DNA of 64,000 bases from Ignavibacteriota bacterium. Its GTDB lineage: Bacteria > Bacteroidota > Ignavibacteria > Tepidaquicellales > Tepidaquicellaceae. Position 1 is the stretch's first letter. Each line of letters opens with the position of its first letter. The notes below the pieces were generated by a model that saw only the letters and a program-made list of their open reading frames with translations, did not search any database and was not told where the DNA came from. Shown here in pieces: positions 1-8,512 of the stretch. Position numbers and translations under genes: made by a program. The stretch covers positions 62,001 through 126,000 of the forward strand of contig JACREY010000003.1 of assembly GCA_016218085.1 (NCBI GenBank). The letters are read 5' to 3'.

Positions 1-3000
1 TAAATTTTCATCCGGCTTTGGAACATAAACTAAATCATTATGAGAAAGAGTAAAAATAAATTTAAAACCATTTTTATTATATTCTAATCCTTTGTCAGTC
101 TGATAAGGATTTTCACCGGAAGTTTTAAGTTTAACAGCATCAAAAAAAGATACAACATCAAATTTCCTTTCCTTCGTTTCCGGATTTTCATAAACAGTAA
201 CACAAAAATTTGAACCTTTTTCAACTTCCAATTTTCTTTCAATATCGTATAAAGGAGTTTTTCCAACAACTTTTCCAATAATTCCGTCCTCCATAACACG
301 AACTGTGTAAGCAGGAATTTTTCTATCTTTGTTAAATTCGAGCAAACCTTCAGCTCCAAATGCTTTTTTAATATCTCCAATATATTCAATCTTATTTATA
401 TGCTCAATAATTTCTGATTTTAATTTCTCATTTGGTATATTAGAAATCATATTTTCAGTTAATTCTACTAATTTGCAATTAGATATATGTCTTAGCTGAC
501 CATTATATTTATATACTCCATAATTTGTTTCTTTATGTAATTTTCCTTTTATAGACCATGCTCTATCTTTTCCATTAGATTCATCCTGTTTAAATTTTTC
601 TATTCTATTTGTTTCAGGATTATATTTCTGATACCAGTTTACTCCTTTTGAAACAAGTCTCTTTTTATTTTTAATGGAAATAATAATACTATTCATAGCT
701 TCCTCAACCATACTATAGAATCTCTCAGCTTTTATATCATCTTTACCAAGGGGGGGAATAAATTTTCTTAAGCTACCACCGATTGTTTCTTCAATTTTTT
801 TAGTTTTTCCTTTTGTAATTTGGTTTAATAAATTTAGTTGTTGAATTATACCTTGCCTTGTACAGGCAACAATTAAAGCATCTAAAGCGTGATGGCGATG
901 ATCAAATCTCTTTGAATAACCTTTAATAACGGTCCTTTTCTTTCCAGTTGGTTCATTATTCCTACCTATAACATCTTCTACTTTTACAAACTCTTTAATT
1001 TCATATTTTTTTTGTAATTCTTCAAAACGTGGTTTAATTAATCGTCTCATCAATTCAGCTACTCCCCATTGCTCTTTTAAGTAATCGGTAACTTGTCCGG
1101 TTGTGGTTTTTACATTTTTATTATCAACAATTTTACCTAACTCTTCTTTTACTCTTTTTGAAATATATTGAGTATCTTTAATCTGCCTATCAATAAAATC
1201 ATCGGGAATTTCTTTAAGATTTAATATTCTTCTTTTTCCTTTTGGAAAAGACATAATTAATTGAACAAAATCATCGTAACTTAATTTTTCATTTTGGCGG
1301 GGAGTTCCTGTATTCAAATATTCATACGAAGTCATATTACTTTTATCTGCATTAATATGACTTTCGCATACGACTTTATTTATTAATCCATCATTATAGT
1401 ATCTTGAACGTGGAATAATATGGTCTATTTCTGTATATTCGGAGAGGATTTCACTTATTTGTAGTGGTTTACCAGTATATGGTGAGCGTTTGCCTGTCTC
1501 ATTCCAGAGTTTAATTTTTTCTATTTCCGCAAGAGAAGGATTATAATTTTGCCCTTTATGTCTCCTTATTTCTTCGATAGCTTCTTTATTTATTACATTC
1601 CTCATGTCCTGACTTTTAGATATTTTTTCCCTATCCTCTTTATTGCTTTTTAGTTCTCTAGCTAATTCGATTCGGATTTCCCCATCCTTTAATTCTGGAT
1701 ATTTCTCCCATATATTTTTAACAAGCATTAATGTTTCGTTCACGATTTGTTCGACGACAGGATTCCGTAAAGAATGTCTTTGGACTATCTTAATTTGTTC
1801 AGGTGATTCATATTTATCAAATTGTTTTGCTGAATGTTTCCCATAAATAAGAGAAGCGGCTTCAAAATACGACAATCCTTTAAAATCACCTATTTCTTTT
1901 TTTGATTTTAATCTTTTTAGCGTTTTAGGATCAAACTCATTATCTAAATCTCCATTTATAAAACTCTCTATTCGTTTTCTGTTTTTCTCTGTAAGATTAT
2001 CTTCATTAAATAACGAACCTGTACGCATTAAAGGTAAAAAATTTCGAATAGCTTTAAGACTTAATGAAGCATAATCATTTTCTTTATAATCAAGTACACA
2101 AATAACATTGATAATTTCTTCTGGAATATTACAATCAATTCTTTTTAAACCTGTTTTAATTCCTTTTAAATTATCAACGGAATAAATTAAGTGCCATAAT
2201 TTCAAATATATCTCAAAATCATTTAGAATTACAGAGAAATCATAATTATATTTTTTAAATATTCTGTTGAGAAAATATTTTGTTTTATTACCTGTCCAAT
2301 TCTTACCCTCTACAATATTAGTTGAAAATAAAGCAGGAATATATATTTTTAATACTTTCTCAATTTCACTTTTTTCGGCATTTTCTCTATCATTTAAAAA
2401 ATTGAATAAGTGTATTTTACTTTCTTCGTTTAAAATTATTTCATCGTCCTTTTCATTGAAACATTTCAGATTATTTATTTGTTGCCATATTCTGAATTCT
2501 TGAAAATCGGGATGACTTTTTGGACAGCATTTCGGACCATTTCTTTTTAGAATGTACTCACCAGTTTCTTCATCAATAATTTCGTTATATTTTTCCTCGA
2601 ACTGGCAATCGCCAATTGTTTTTATTTGAGATTTTAAGTCACGCTGATAATAGATAATATAATCTTTTATAAATTCACCCAATCCTTTTTTTAACCAAAT
2701 AGTTTTCTCCTTTTCATTATTTTTTGGGATAATATATTCGATGGCTTCATTATATTTTTGAAGTTGATTGATATTAATACCTTTTTTCATATAAAAATCA
2801 AATTGTGCATCCCAAATATTCTGAAACTCTTTTTCGTATAACTCTCGATTAACTATGTTTTCTCTTACTTTAAATTCATATATTTTTTTTTCTTTTTTTG
2901 ATTTTAAATATTCTTCATAAAAGTATTTACCCGGATATCCTCCTGATTTAATAATTAAATCATTTAATTCTTTTCTACTTTTTTGCCAATTTGAAGGGAA

Positions 3001-3765
3001 AGAGAAAGTATATTTTGGTTCCTGGGATTTTTTTAAAATTTCTTTTTTAATTTCAAGTAGCAGGTTTTCGTTAATAAATTTCTTAAATAAGAATTTATCT
3101 GTAAAAGCAAATCTACCATCTTCTAAAGTAATTTTTAATTCTTCTTTTTTTTGTTTCCCTTTTTTCTCCCCGGTTAGCTCAACTGAAATAATTTTAACTT
3201 TTTCGTAAGTTATTTCAGGCTTATCTTTTGCGTCATCTAATATATCGGAATCAATATTATTTTCTTGCTTATTAGCTTTTCTGTTACTTTTGAATCCTCT
3301 TCTTTGATTTAAATGATAAATAATTCTAAATAATATTGAAAGAGGAATCTCTTCTTTAAGAGCTTTACTTCTATATTCATATAATTCAAATGGCTTAAAT
3401 TGTTTATCCTTTTTTGAATATGCACTGTCGGGTAAAATAATTTTATTACCACTTATAATAACCTTTTCAAATAAAGGTTCAAGTCCAGCAGGTATTATTC
3501 CTAAAATACTGAATAGCTTAATTAGATTATTACGTCTTAATTTATATCTCTCATTTAATCTGCGGCTACCTCTTTTATTTTTTCTATCCGCATTAATTGT
3601 TATATTTTTACCTTTTTCAAAATCAATAACATCATTTCTTCCGGGTTTCTCTGGAATAATTCTACTTCCCATGCCTTCTATTTTTTTAAGCCATCCGTTT
3701 TCCTCATCAATCAAAGCCCAGCCAATGGAATTTGTTCCTAAATCAAGACCGAGAATTTTTTTCAT
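1..3765 (-). CDS. cas9: Type II CRISPR effector nuclease Cas9, 3' end outside window
   Basis: RNA-guided DNA endonuclease. The minus strand reads open from an ATG at 3765 to base 1, giving 1255 residues with no stop, so the C-terminal end lies beyond the window. Visible in order: RuvC-I (MKKILGLDLGTNSIGWAL, catalytic Asp8), an arginine-rich bridge helix at about 55-75, a long alpha-helical recognition lobe, RuvC-II (IRIELAREL, Glu700), an HNH domain (EIDHIIPRSR, His782, followed by NADKSN), RuvC-III (HRHHALDAL, His959 and Asp962), then the start of the PAM-interacting region. All four catalytic motif groups are intact. Length and motif style fit the large Bacteroidota type II-C Cas9 proteins of roughly 1200-1450 residues, but subtype needs the neighbouring genes. 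No cas1, cas2 or array is inside the window. A predicted tracrRNA is transcribed divergently from the upstream gap. Confidence 0.96.
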   Translation of the reverse strand, partial: MKKILGLDLGTNSIGWALIDEENGWLKKIEGMGSRIIPEKPGRNDVIDFEKGKNITINADRKNKRGSRRLNERYKLRRNNLIKLFSILGIIPAGLEPLFEKVIISGNKIILPDSAYSKKDKQFKPFELYEYRSKALKEEIPLSILFRIIYHLNQRRGFKSNRKANKQENNIDSDILDDAKDKPEITYEKVKIISVELTGEKKGKQKKEELKITLEDGRFAFTDKFLFKKFINENLLLEIKKEILKKSQEPKYTFSFPSNWQKSRKELNDLIIKSGGYPGKYFYEEYLKSKKEKKIYEFKVRENIVNRELYEKEFQNIWDAQFDFYMKKGININQLQKYNEAIEYIIPKNNEKEKTIWLKKGLGEFIKDYIIYYQRDLKSQIKTIGDCQFEEKYNEIIDEETGEYILKRNGPKCCPKSHPDFQEFRIWQQINNLKCFNEKDDEIILNEESKIHLFNFLNDRENAEKSEIEKVLKIYIPALFSTNIVEGKNWTGNKTKYFLNRIFKKYNYDFSVILNDFEIYLKLWHLIYSVDNLKGIKTGLKRIDCNIPEEIINVICVLDYKENDYASLSLKAIRNFLPLMRTGSLFNEDNLTEKNRKRIESFINGDLDNEFDPKTLKRLKSKKEIGDFKGLSYFEAASLIYGKHSAKQFDKYESPEQIKIVQRHSLRNPVVEQIVNETLMLVKNIWEKYPELKDGEIRIELARELKSNKEDREKISKSQDMRNVINKEAIEEIRRHKGQNYNPSLAEIEKIKLWNETGKRSPYTGKPLQISEILSEYTEIDHIIPRSRYYNDGLINKVVCESHINADKSNMTSYEYLNTGTPRQNEKLSYDDFVQLIMSFPKGKRRILNLKEIPDDFIDRQIKDTQYISKRVKEELGKIVDNKNVKTTTGQVTDYLKEQWGVAELMRRLIKPRFEELQKKYEIKEFVKVEDVIGRNNEPTGKKRTVIKGYSKRFDHRHHALDALIVACTRQGIIQQLNLLNQITKGKTKKIEETIGGSLRKFIPPLGKDDIKAERFYSMVEEAMNSIIISIKNKKRLVSKGVNWYQKYNPETNRIEKFKQDESNGKDRAWSIKGKLHKETNYGVYKYNGQLRHISNCKLVELTENMISNIPNEKLKSEIIEHINKIEYIGDIKKAFGAEGLLEFNKDRKIPAYTVRVMEDGIIGKVVGKTPLYDIERKLEVEKGSNFCVTVYENPETKERKFDVVSFFDAVKLKTSGENPYQTDKGLEYNKNGFKFIFTLSHNDLVYVPKPDENL

Positions 3766-3779
3766 AAAATTTTTTATAT

Positions 3780-3807
3780 TTGAATTTTAGAAAATTATTT
3801 TTATATT
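3780..3807 (+). promoter_or_regulatory. Candidate promoter of the tracrRNA
   Basis: TTGAAT (3780-3785) and TATATT (3802-3807) are separated by 16 bases and would start RNA near 3814, right at the anti-repeat. An alternative is TATATTTG (3775-3782), which matches the Bacteroidota TAnnTTTG element and would start RNA near 3789. The region is very AT-rich, so chance matches are likely. Confidence 0.35.
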
Positions 3808-3813
3808 TAGCAA

Positions 3814-3899
3814 AACTTGAAACAATAACCACAATAAGGATTATTCCGTTGTGAAAACTTTTCAGCAGTCCCTCGATGTTTATCGGGGGATTGTTGTTT
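3814..3899 (+). ncRNA. Predicted tracrRNA of the cas9 locus
   Basis: Trans-activating RNA expected to pair with the crRNA repeat and load Cas9. Bases from about 3814 to 3837 form an anti-repeat-like stretch (ACTTGAAACAATAACCACAA); its complement begins TTGTGGTTATTG, resembling the GTTGTGG start common in type II-C repeats. It is followed by CAATAAGGATTATTCCG, similar in style to the CAATAAGG nexus of Neisseria-type tracrRNAs, and then by a 12-bp hairpin at 3866-3893. Two pairs of that hairpin are G-U only when read on the plus strand, supporting plus-strand transcription away from cas9. Exact ends are uncertain, and the assignment needs the actual repeat sequence to confirm it. Confidence 0.72.
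3866..3899 (+). terminator. Terminal hairpin of the tracrRNA
   Basis: CAGTCCCTCGAT pairs with ATCGGGGGATTG across a GTTT loop, 12 bp including two G-T wobbles on the plus strand that become A-C mismatches on the other. A weak T-rich tail (TTGTTT) follows. It is both a tracrRNA 3' hairpin and a plausible intrinsic terminator. Confidence 0.6.
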
Positions 3900-4040
3900 A
3901 TACACGAATCATATTTATTCATTATCAAATCAGTAACAATAAGAATTTCTTACCATTTGCTTTCCTCTATTGAATCTAATATAAATAATTTAATAATAAA
4001 AGTATCAAATATTGCTATAATTATTTATAACAAAATAAAG

Positions 4041-4072
4041 CGGGGTTTCATATAAAATTATATGAAACCCCG
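4041..4072 (-). terminator. Perfect hairpin terminator after the small lipoprotein gene
   Basis: A perfect 14-bp inverted repeat (CGGGGTTTCATATA and its complement) surrounds a 4-base loop. On the minus strand it lies 24 bases past the stop of the 4097-4504 gene and runs into CTTTATTTTG. It could also stop transcription arriving from the plus-strand tracrRNA. Confidence 0.75.
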
Positions 4073-4096
4073 TTAAATTAATTATAGAAATTTATA

Positions 4097-4504
4097 TTAA
4101 TTCCTTTTTGCTTTTATCATACCCGTACCGGTGAAAGCATTCAGGTTCAGCTTGTATTTTTTGGGAATGAATGTCATTATGAGCGAGTCGCTCAAATTTG
4201 CTGTGAAACGCTGTCCCCATACATTGGAACTGTCGTTGGAGTAAAGCCAGATTTCAGCTGAGCCAGCAGAGAGGGTTACATCGTATCTGACTGCCGGTAT
4301 GCCTGAAAAAGAGAGATTGCTGTCTCTTTGTGAAAAGTTATAAGTTGTACCCGATACATTAAAAGAAATATACATTGAATCGTTTGCAACAGCTATCTGA
4401 GTCTGGGTTACGGTTGTCTGTTTTGATTCGGTAGAGCTATCGGAGCATCCGTAAAGAAAAGCAAAAAATAAAACTACGAGGAGGAGCGGGATTAGTTTTT
4501 TCAT
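4097..4504 (-). CDS. Small predicted lipoprotein
   Basis: A 135-residue protein with a lipoprotein signal peptide: Lys-Lys start, a hydrophobic core, and lipobox LYGC with Cys20. The mature part is Ser/Thr-rich and beta-strand-like, with no motif I recognise. The pattern (short polar linker, then one compact beta domain ending in basic residues) resembles the many uncharacterised envelope lipoproteins of Bacteroidota relatives. It has its own strong terminator and is separated by 139 bases from the peptidase gene upstream, so it is probably transcribed alone or by readthrough. Function unknown. Confidence 0.75.
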   Translation of the reverse strand: MKKLIPLLLVVLFFAFLYGCSDSSTESKQTTVTQTQIAVANDSMYISFNVSGTTYNFSQRDSNLSFSGIPAVRYDVTLSAGSAEIWLYSNDSSNVWGQRFTANLSDSLIMTFIPKKYKLNLNAFTGTGMIKAKRN

Positions 4505-4596
4505 TAGTTAGTTTTTTTAATTTTTATTCCTTTTTATTAAATAATGAAAAGTGCACGAAGCCAATCGCAAAGAGCGCGAAGGAGAATAAAAACGAG

Positions 4597-4621
4597 ATCC
4601 CCGCCTAAAGCATGCGGGGAT
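4597..4621 (-). terminator. Terminator of the oligoendopeptidase gene
   Basis: ATCCCCGC and GCGGGGAT form an 8-bp stem about 23 bases past the peptidase stop. On the minus strand the stem is followed by CTCGTTTTTATT. The same sequence style (CCCCGC, CATGCGGGGATGAC) also occurs as a dispersed intergenic repeat in many genomes, so it may be a repeat acting as terminator. Confidence 0.6.
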
Positions 4622-4643
4622 GACAATTCGTTTGATAAAATTT

Positions 4644-6551
4644 CTATTTTAATTTCCCGTCTGCTTTTAAGCGGGCTACTATTTTTTCCATTTCGCTTAC
4701 GAGGTCATCAAACCTCTTGAAAGCGTCTTTATAAACCTGCTCCTGCGTAAGGTCAACGCCTGCTTTTTTCAGGATTTCCATCGGGTAATCGCTTCCGCCT
4801 GCCTTCAGCATTCCGAGATATTTATCCTTAGCGCCGGGAACGTTGTCCAGAACATTTTTGCTGAGTGCCATAGAGGAAATGATTCCGGTGCTGTACTGGA
4901 ATACATAATAGTTCATATAGAAATGCGGAATGTAGCTCCATTCGTTCTGAATATACTCTCCGACTTCCATAACGCCTTTATCGTGACCGTAGTATTCGCG
5001 TGTAAGGTCGAGGTATTTTTTATTAAGCCAGTCGGGCGTAAGTGTTTTTCCTTCTTCAACTCTTTTGTGCATTTCAAGCTCGAATTCTGCGAAGAGAGTC
5101 TGGCGGTACATAGTACCGCGTACCTGGTCAAGGTAGCTGTCTATTAAGTACAATTTAAACAAATCATCTTTTTCATTTTTCAGCATATAGTCCATTAACA
5201 GGTTTTCATTGAACGTAGAAGCTATTTCAGCAAGGAAAATCGGGTAATGTGCATTATTATATGTCTGGTTTTTTCCTGAAAGGTATGAATGCATTGCGTG
5301 TCCGAGTTCGTGAGCAAGCGTGGAGACTGCATCATATTTTCCATCGTAATTCATTTTAACAAAAGGATGCACGCCATACATACCGCTTGAATATGCGCCT
5401 GACTGCTTTCCTTTGTTCGGGTAAATATCGACCCAGCGGCTTTCGAAACCATTCTTAAGTGCTGATGTATATTCTTCGCCAAGTGGTTTTGCTGCTTCCA
5501 GCACAAGGTTTACGGCTTCTTCATATGTATAGAGTTTATCAACTGACTGAACTGCTGAAGCATATATGTCTTCATATCTCATTTTTTCCAGTCCGAGAAG
5601 CTCTTTTTTCAGTTTCATAAAGCGGTGCAGCGGAGAAAGGTTATCGTGCATATATTTTATCAGTGAGTAATATACATTTTCATCGATATTATCGTTGAAG
5701 AGCTTTGCGCTGAGGCAGTCTTTATAATTTCTTACTTTCGCATTGAAGAAATGCTGTTTTATGTTACCGTTCATCAGCGAGGCAAAAGTGTTTTCATACT
5801 GTTTATAGTTTCCGAAAAAAGTGTTCATCACAAGCGTTCTGTCCTGCGGATTTTTACCTGCCCGGTACTTCATAAAGTTTGCAGTATTGAGTGTAACTTT
5901 TGTACCGTCTGATAGAGTTACTTCTTTGGGAGGCATATCCAAATCCCTCAGATAATTTGATGCCTGAGAAGGCGTGCCCATAAAAAGGCCTGTCTGGGTA
6001 AGGAGCATTTCCTGGTCCTGAGGAAGGATATGCTCTTTTGACCTTTTAATTTCAATATAATTACTTCTGTAATTCTCAAGTTTGGGTTGTGATTTGAAAT
6101 ATCCCTGCATCACATTATCATCCATTTTAAGAATATCTTCGCGCATAAAGGCAAATTTAGTGCTTATCTGGACATAGATGCTCTGAAGCTCGCCTTTCAT
6201 CATCTGGAAAACCGGGTCGCTCAGTTCCATATTTGCGGAATTGCTTGCATAGGAAAAGAGTCTTTCACCTTTCAGGTAAAGCTCGTCTGCAAGTTCAAAA
6301 ACTGCAAGTATCTTATCAGCTGATTCAGTCCAGCCTTTTGAAACTTCCTCAACTTTTGAAGACATCTGAACAAAAAGGTCTTTGTCTTTTTTCCAGTCTT
6401 CAAGCGTAGGATACAGGTCTTCTATTTTCCATGTATATTCAACCGGGATATCTTTCCTGGGTGTCTGAGAGTAATCAGGAATCTTCTTATCCTGTGAAAA
6501 AATTAAAGATGTAAATAAAAATAAAACCGAAAGAAGAATTACTTTTTTCAT
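4644..6551 (-). CDS. pepF: Secreted oligoendopeptidase F, M3 family metallopeptidase
   Basis: Zinc peptidase that cuts short peptides. The 635-residue protein carries a cleavable signal peptide (residues 1-19, ending IFSQ), an N-terminal helical oligoendopeptidase F domain, and an M3 catalytic domain with zinc motif HELGH at His414-His418. A downstream FLAEIASTFNE stretch supplies the third, Glu ligand of the family. Length fits PepF (about 600 residues) plus a signal peptide. Most PepF enzymes are cytoplasmic; this one is predicted to be periplasmic, as often seen in Bacteroidota, which suggests use of external or envelope-derived peptides. It is monocistronic and divergent from the carboxylase gene. 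Confidence 0.93.
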   Translation of the reverse strand: MKKVILLSVLFLFTSLIFSQDKKIPDYSQTPRKDIPVEYTWKIEDLYPTLEDWKKDKDLFVQMSSKVEEVSKGWTESADKILAVFELADELYLKGERLFSYASNSANMELSDPVFQMMKGELQSIYVQISTKFAFMREDILKMDDNVMQGYFKSQPKLENYRSNYIEIKRSKEHILPQDQEMLLTQTGLFMGTPSQASNYLRDLDMPPKEVTLSDGTKVTLNTANFMKYRAGKNPQDRTLVMNTFFGNYKQYENTFASLMNGNIKQHFFNAKVRNYKDCLSAKLFNDNIDENVYYSLIKYMHDNLSPLHRFMKLKKELLGLEKMRYEDIYASAVQSVDKLYTYEEAVNLVLEAAKPLGEEYTSALKNGFESRWVDIYPNKGKQSGAYSSGMYGVHPFVKMNYDGKYDAVSTLAHELGHAMHSYLSGKNQTYNNAHYPIFLAEIASTFNENLLMDYMLKNEKDDLFKLYLIDSYLDQVRGTMYRQTLFAEFELEMHKRVEEGKTLTPDWLNKKYLDLTREYYGHDKGVMEVGEYIQNEWSYIPHFYMNYYVFQYSTGIISSMALSKNVLDNVPGAKDKYLGMLKAGGSDYPMEILKKAGVDLTQEQVYKDAFKRFDDLVSEMEKIVARLKADGKLK

Positions 6552-6726
6552 AAAAAAATAATTAAATTAAAAAATTTTGTTTATTCACAGAAAAGAATAC
6601 GGGCAATTGCAAAATGCAATATATTAAATATATGTAAAGAAATAAATTGAATTTTTATTGTCTAAATTTATGTTTTACAATATATAAAAATATTGCTATA
6701 TTACCTACTAAACAAAATTTACATTT

Positions 6727-8394
6727 ATGCCGGGAATAGATAAAAGTATTAAAAAAGACAAGCACTACGAAAAACGTGAAGCATATCATAAAGGCCTGCT
6801 GGAGCACATAAATAAAATCGCAAGCGAAATTAAAAAAGCAGGCGGCGAGAAGGCAATCGAAAAGCTTCATTCGCAGAAGAAACTCCACGCAAGAGAAAGA
6901 ATAGACCTCCTTATTGATAAAGACTCGAACTTCATAGAACTGGGACTTTTCACGGCTTACGGAATGTACTCCGAATTCGGCGGAGCGCCTTCTTCAGGTA
7001 CGATTTTCGGAATAGGAAAAATACACGGACGCGACTGCGTGATAGTTGCAAATGATGCCACGGTGAAAGCAGGAGCGTGGTTCCCCATTACCTGTAAAAA
7101 AAATCTTCGCGCGCAGGAAATTGCAATGGAAAACCATTTGCCGATAATTTACCTCGTGGATTCTGCAGGTGTTTTTCTTCCGCTTCAGGATGAGATTTTT
7201 CCCGATAAAGAACACTTCGGAAGAATATTCAGGAATAATGCTATATTAAGCTCGATGGGTATTCCACAGATTGCCGCTATCATGGGTCCCTGCGTAGCAG
7301 GCGGCGCTTACCTGCCTATTATGAGCGACGAAACTATCATTGTTGAAGGCAGTGGAAGCATTTTCCTTGCAGGCCCGCACCTCGTAAAAGCCGCAATAGG
7401 CGAAGTGATAGATACAGAACATCTGGGAGGCGGAGAAGTGTCTTCTGCAATTTCAGGAATTTCCGATGAGAAAGTCCCTGACGATGAAACCGCTTTGAAA
7501 AAAATCAGAAGTCTCGTGAGCAAGTTCGGCAATAATGAAAAAGCCGGTTTCAACAGGATTAAACCCGTTCCCCCTTCGCATCCCGAAGAGGAAATTTACA
7601 GAATAATTCCCGAAGACAGTACAAAGCCGTATAACACTTATGAATTAATTTACAGGATAATAGATAACGGTGAATTTGATGAATACAAACCCTCATACGG
7701 ACAGACAATCATCACGGGCTATGCGCGCATAGACGGATGGGCTGTAGGAATAGTAGCTAACCAGCGCGACATTGTGAAAAAGAAAATGCCAAAAGGCCAC
7801 ACCGAAATGCAGCTCGGCGGTGTGATTTATTCCGATTCGGCTGATAAGGCAACAAGATTTATTTTAAACTGCAACCAGAGAAAAATTCCTTTGCTCTTCC
7901 TGCAGGATGTAACGGGATTTATGGTCGGCTCGCAGTCGGAGCACGGTGGAATTATAAAAGACGGTGCAAAGATGGTGAATGCAGTGGCAAATTCTACCGT
8001 TCCAAAAATTACAATCATCACAGGAAACAGCTACGGCGCAGGCAACTATGCAATGTGCGGAAAAGCCTATGACCCGAGATTTATATTCGCTTATCCGAAC
8101 GCAAAAATTGCTGTGATGGGGGGTGCGCAGGCTTCAAATGTTCTGCTTGATATTAAAATCGGACAGTTGAAAAAGCAGGGAAAAGAAATTCACGCTGAGG
8201 ATAAAAAGAAATTCCTCGAAGATATTCATAAAAAATATGATGAACAGACACACGTGCTGTATGCGGCATCAAGATTATGGATTGATGACATTATCGACCC
8301 CGCTGAAACAAGGGAAATAATTTCTTATTGCATAGAACTCGTAAATAACAATCCCGATATAAAAAAATTCAACCCGGGAGTGATACAAACGTAA
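6727..8394 (+). CDS. Acyl-CoA carboxylase beta (carboxyltransferase) subunit, methylcrotonyl-CoA type
   Basis: Transfers carboxyl from biotin to an acyl-CoA. At 555 residues, with both halves of the carboxyltransferase fold, it fits the MccB family better than PccB. The pattern LVDSAGVFLPLQDEIFPD with HFGRIF, the CVAGGAYLPIMSDE oxyanion loop near residue 200, and the C-terminal GAGNYAMCGKAYDPRF stretch near 440 are typical of methylcrotonyl-CoA carboxylases (leucine breakdown). A propionyl or broader acyl-CoA substrate cannot be excluded. No biotin carboxylase or biotin carrier gene is in the window, so partners must be encoded elsewhere. Transcribed alone, ending in a strong terminator. Confidence 0.9.
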   Translation: MPGIDKSIKKDKHYEKREAYHKGLLEHINKIASEIKKAGGEKAIEKLHSQKKLHARERIDLLIDKDSNFIELGLFTAYGMYSEFGGAPSSGTIFGIGKIHGRDCVIVANDATVKAGAWFPITCKKNLRAQEIAMENHLPIIYLVDSAGVFLPLQDEIFPDKEHFGRIFRNNAILSSMGIPQIAAIMGPCVAGGAYLPIMSDETIIVEGSGSIFLAGPHLVKAAIGEVIDTEHLGGGEVSSAISGISDEKVPDDETALKKIRSLVSKFGNNEKAGFNRIKPVPPSHPEEEIYRIIPEDSTKPYNTYELIYRIIDNGEFDEYKPSYGQTIITGYARIDGWAVGIVANQRDIVKKKMPKGHTEMQLGGVIYSDSADKATRFILNCNQRKIPLLFLQDVTGFMVGSQSEHGGIIKDGAKMVNAVANSTVPKITIITGNSYGAGNYAMCGKAYDPRFIFAYPNAKIAVMGGAQASNVLLDIKIGQLKKQGKEIHAEDKKKFLEDIHKKYDEQTHVLYAASRLWIDDIIDPAETREIISYCIELVNNNPDIKKFNPGVIQT

Positions 8395-8400
8395 GAAATT

Positions 8401-8428
8401 CTGAATTATGAATTCTGAATTATGAATT
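8401..8428. repeat. Tandem 14-base direct repeat
   Basis: CTGAATTATGAATT occurs twice back to back immediately after the carboxylase stop codon and before its terminator. It is a simple AT-rich duplication with no recognised role. Confidence 0.8.
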
Positions 8429-8430
8429 TT

Positions 8431-8455
8431 AATGGGGCGGTAGCCCCATTTTTTT
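8431..8455 (+). terminator. Intrinsic terminator of the carboxylase gene
   Basis: AATGGGGC and GCCCCATT form an 8-bp stem with a GGTA loop, followed directly by a run of T (seven in a row counting the stem end). It lies 37 bases past the stop. Confidence 0.9.
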
Positions 8456-8512
8456 GCTCAAATTATCCGTCACTCTAAATGTAATGCAATATTGAATCTT
8501 ATGAATCTTTAA

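Noticed and set aside
84-3000. Short plus- and minus-strand ORFs within the first 3 kb
   Set aside because: All lie inside the long Cas9 frame and are shadows of it.
3743-3928. 61-residue minus-strand ORF across the cas9 start
   Set aside because: It overlaps the predicted tracrRNA and the cas9 start in another frame and has low-complexity composition; no sign of a real protein.
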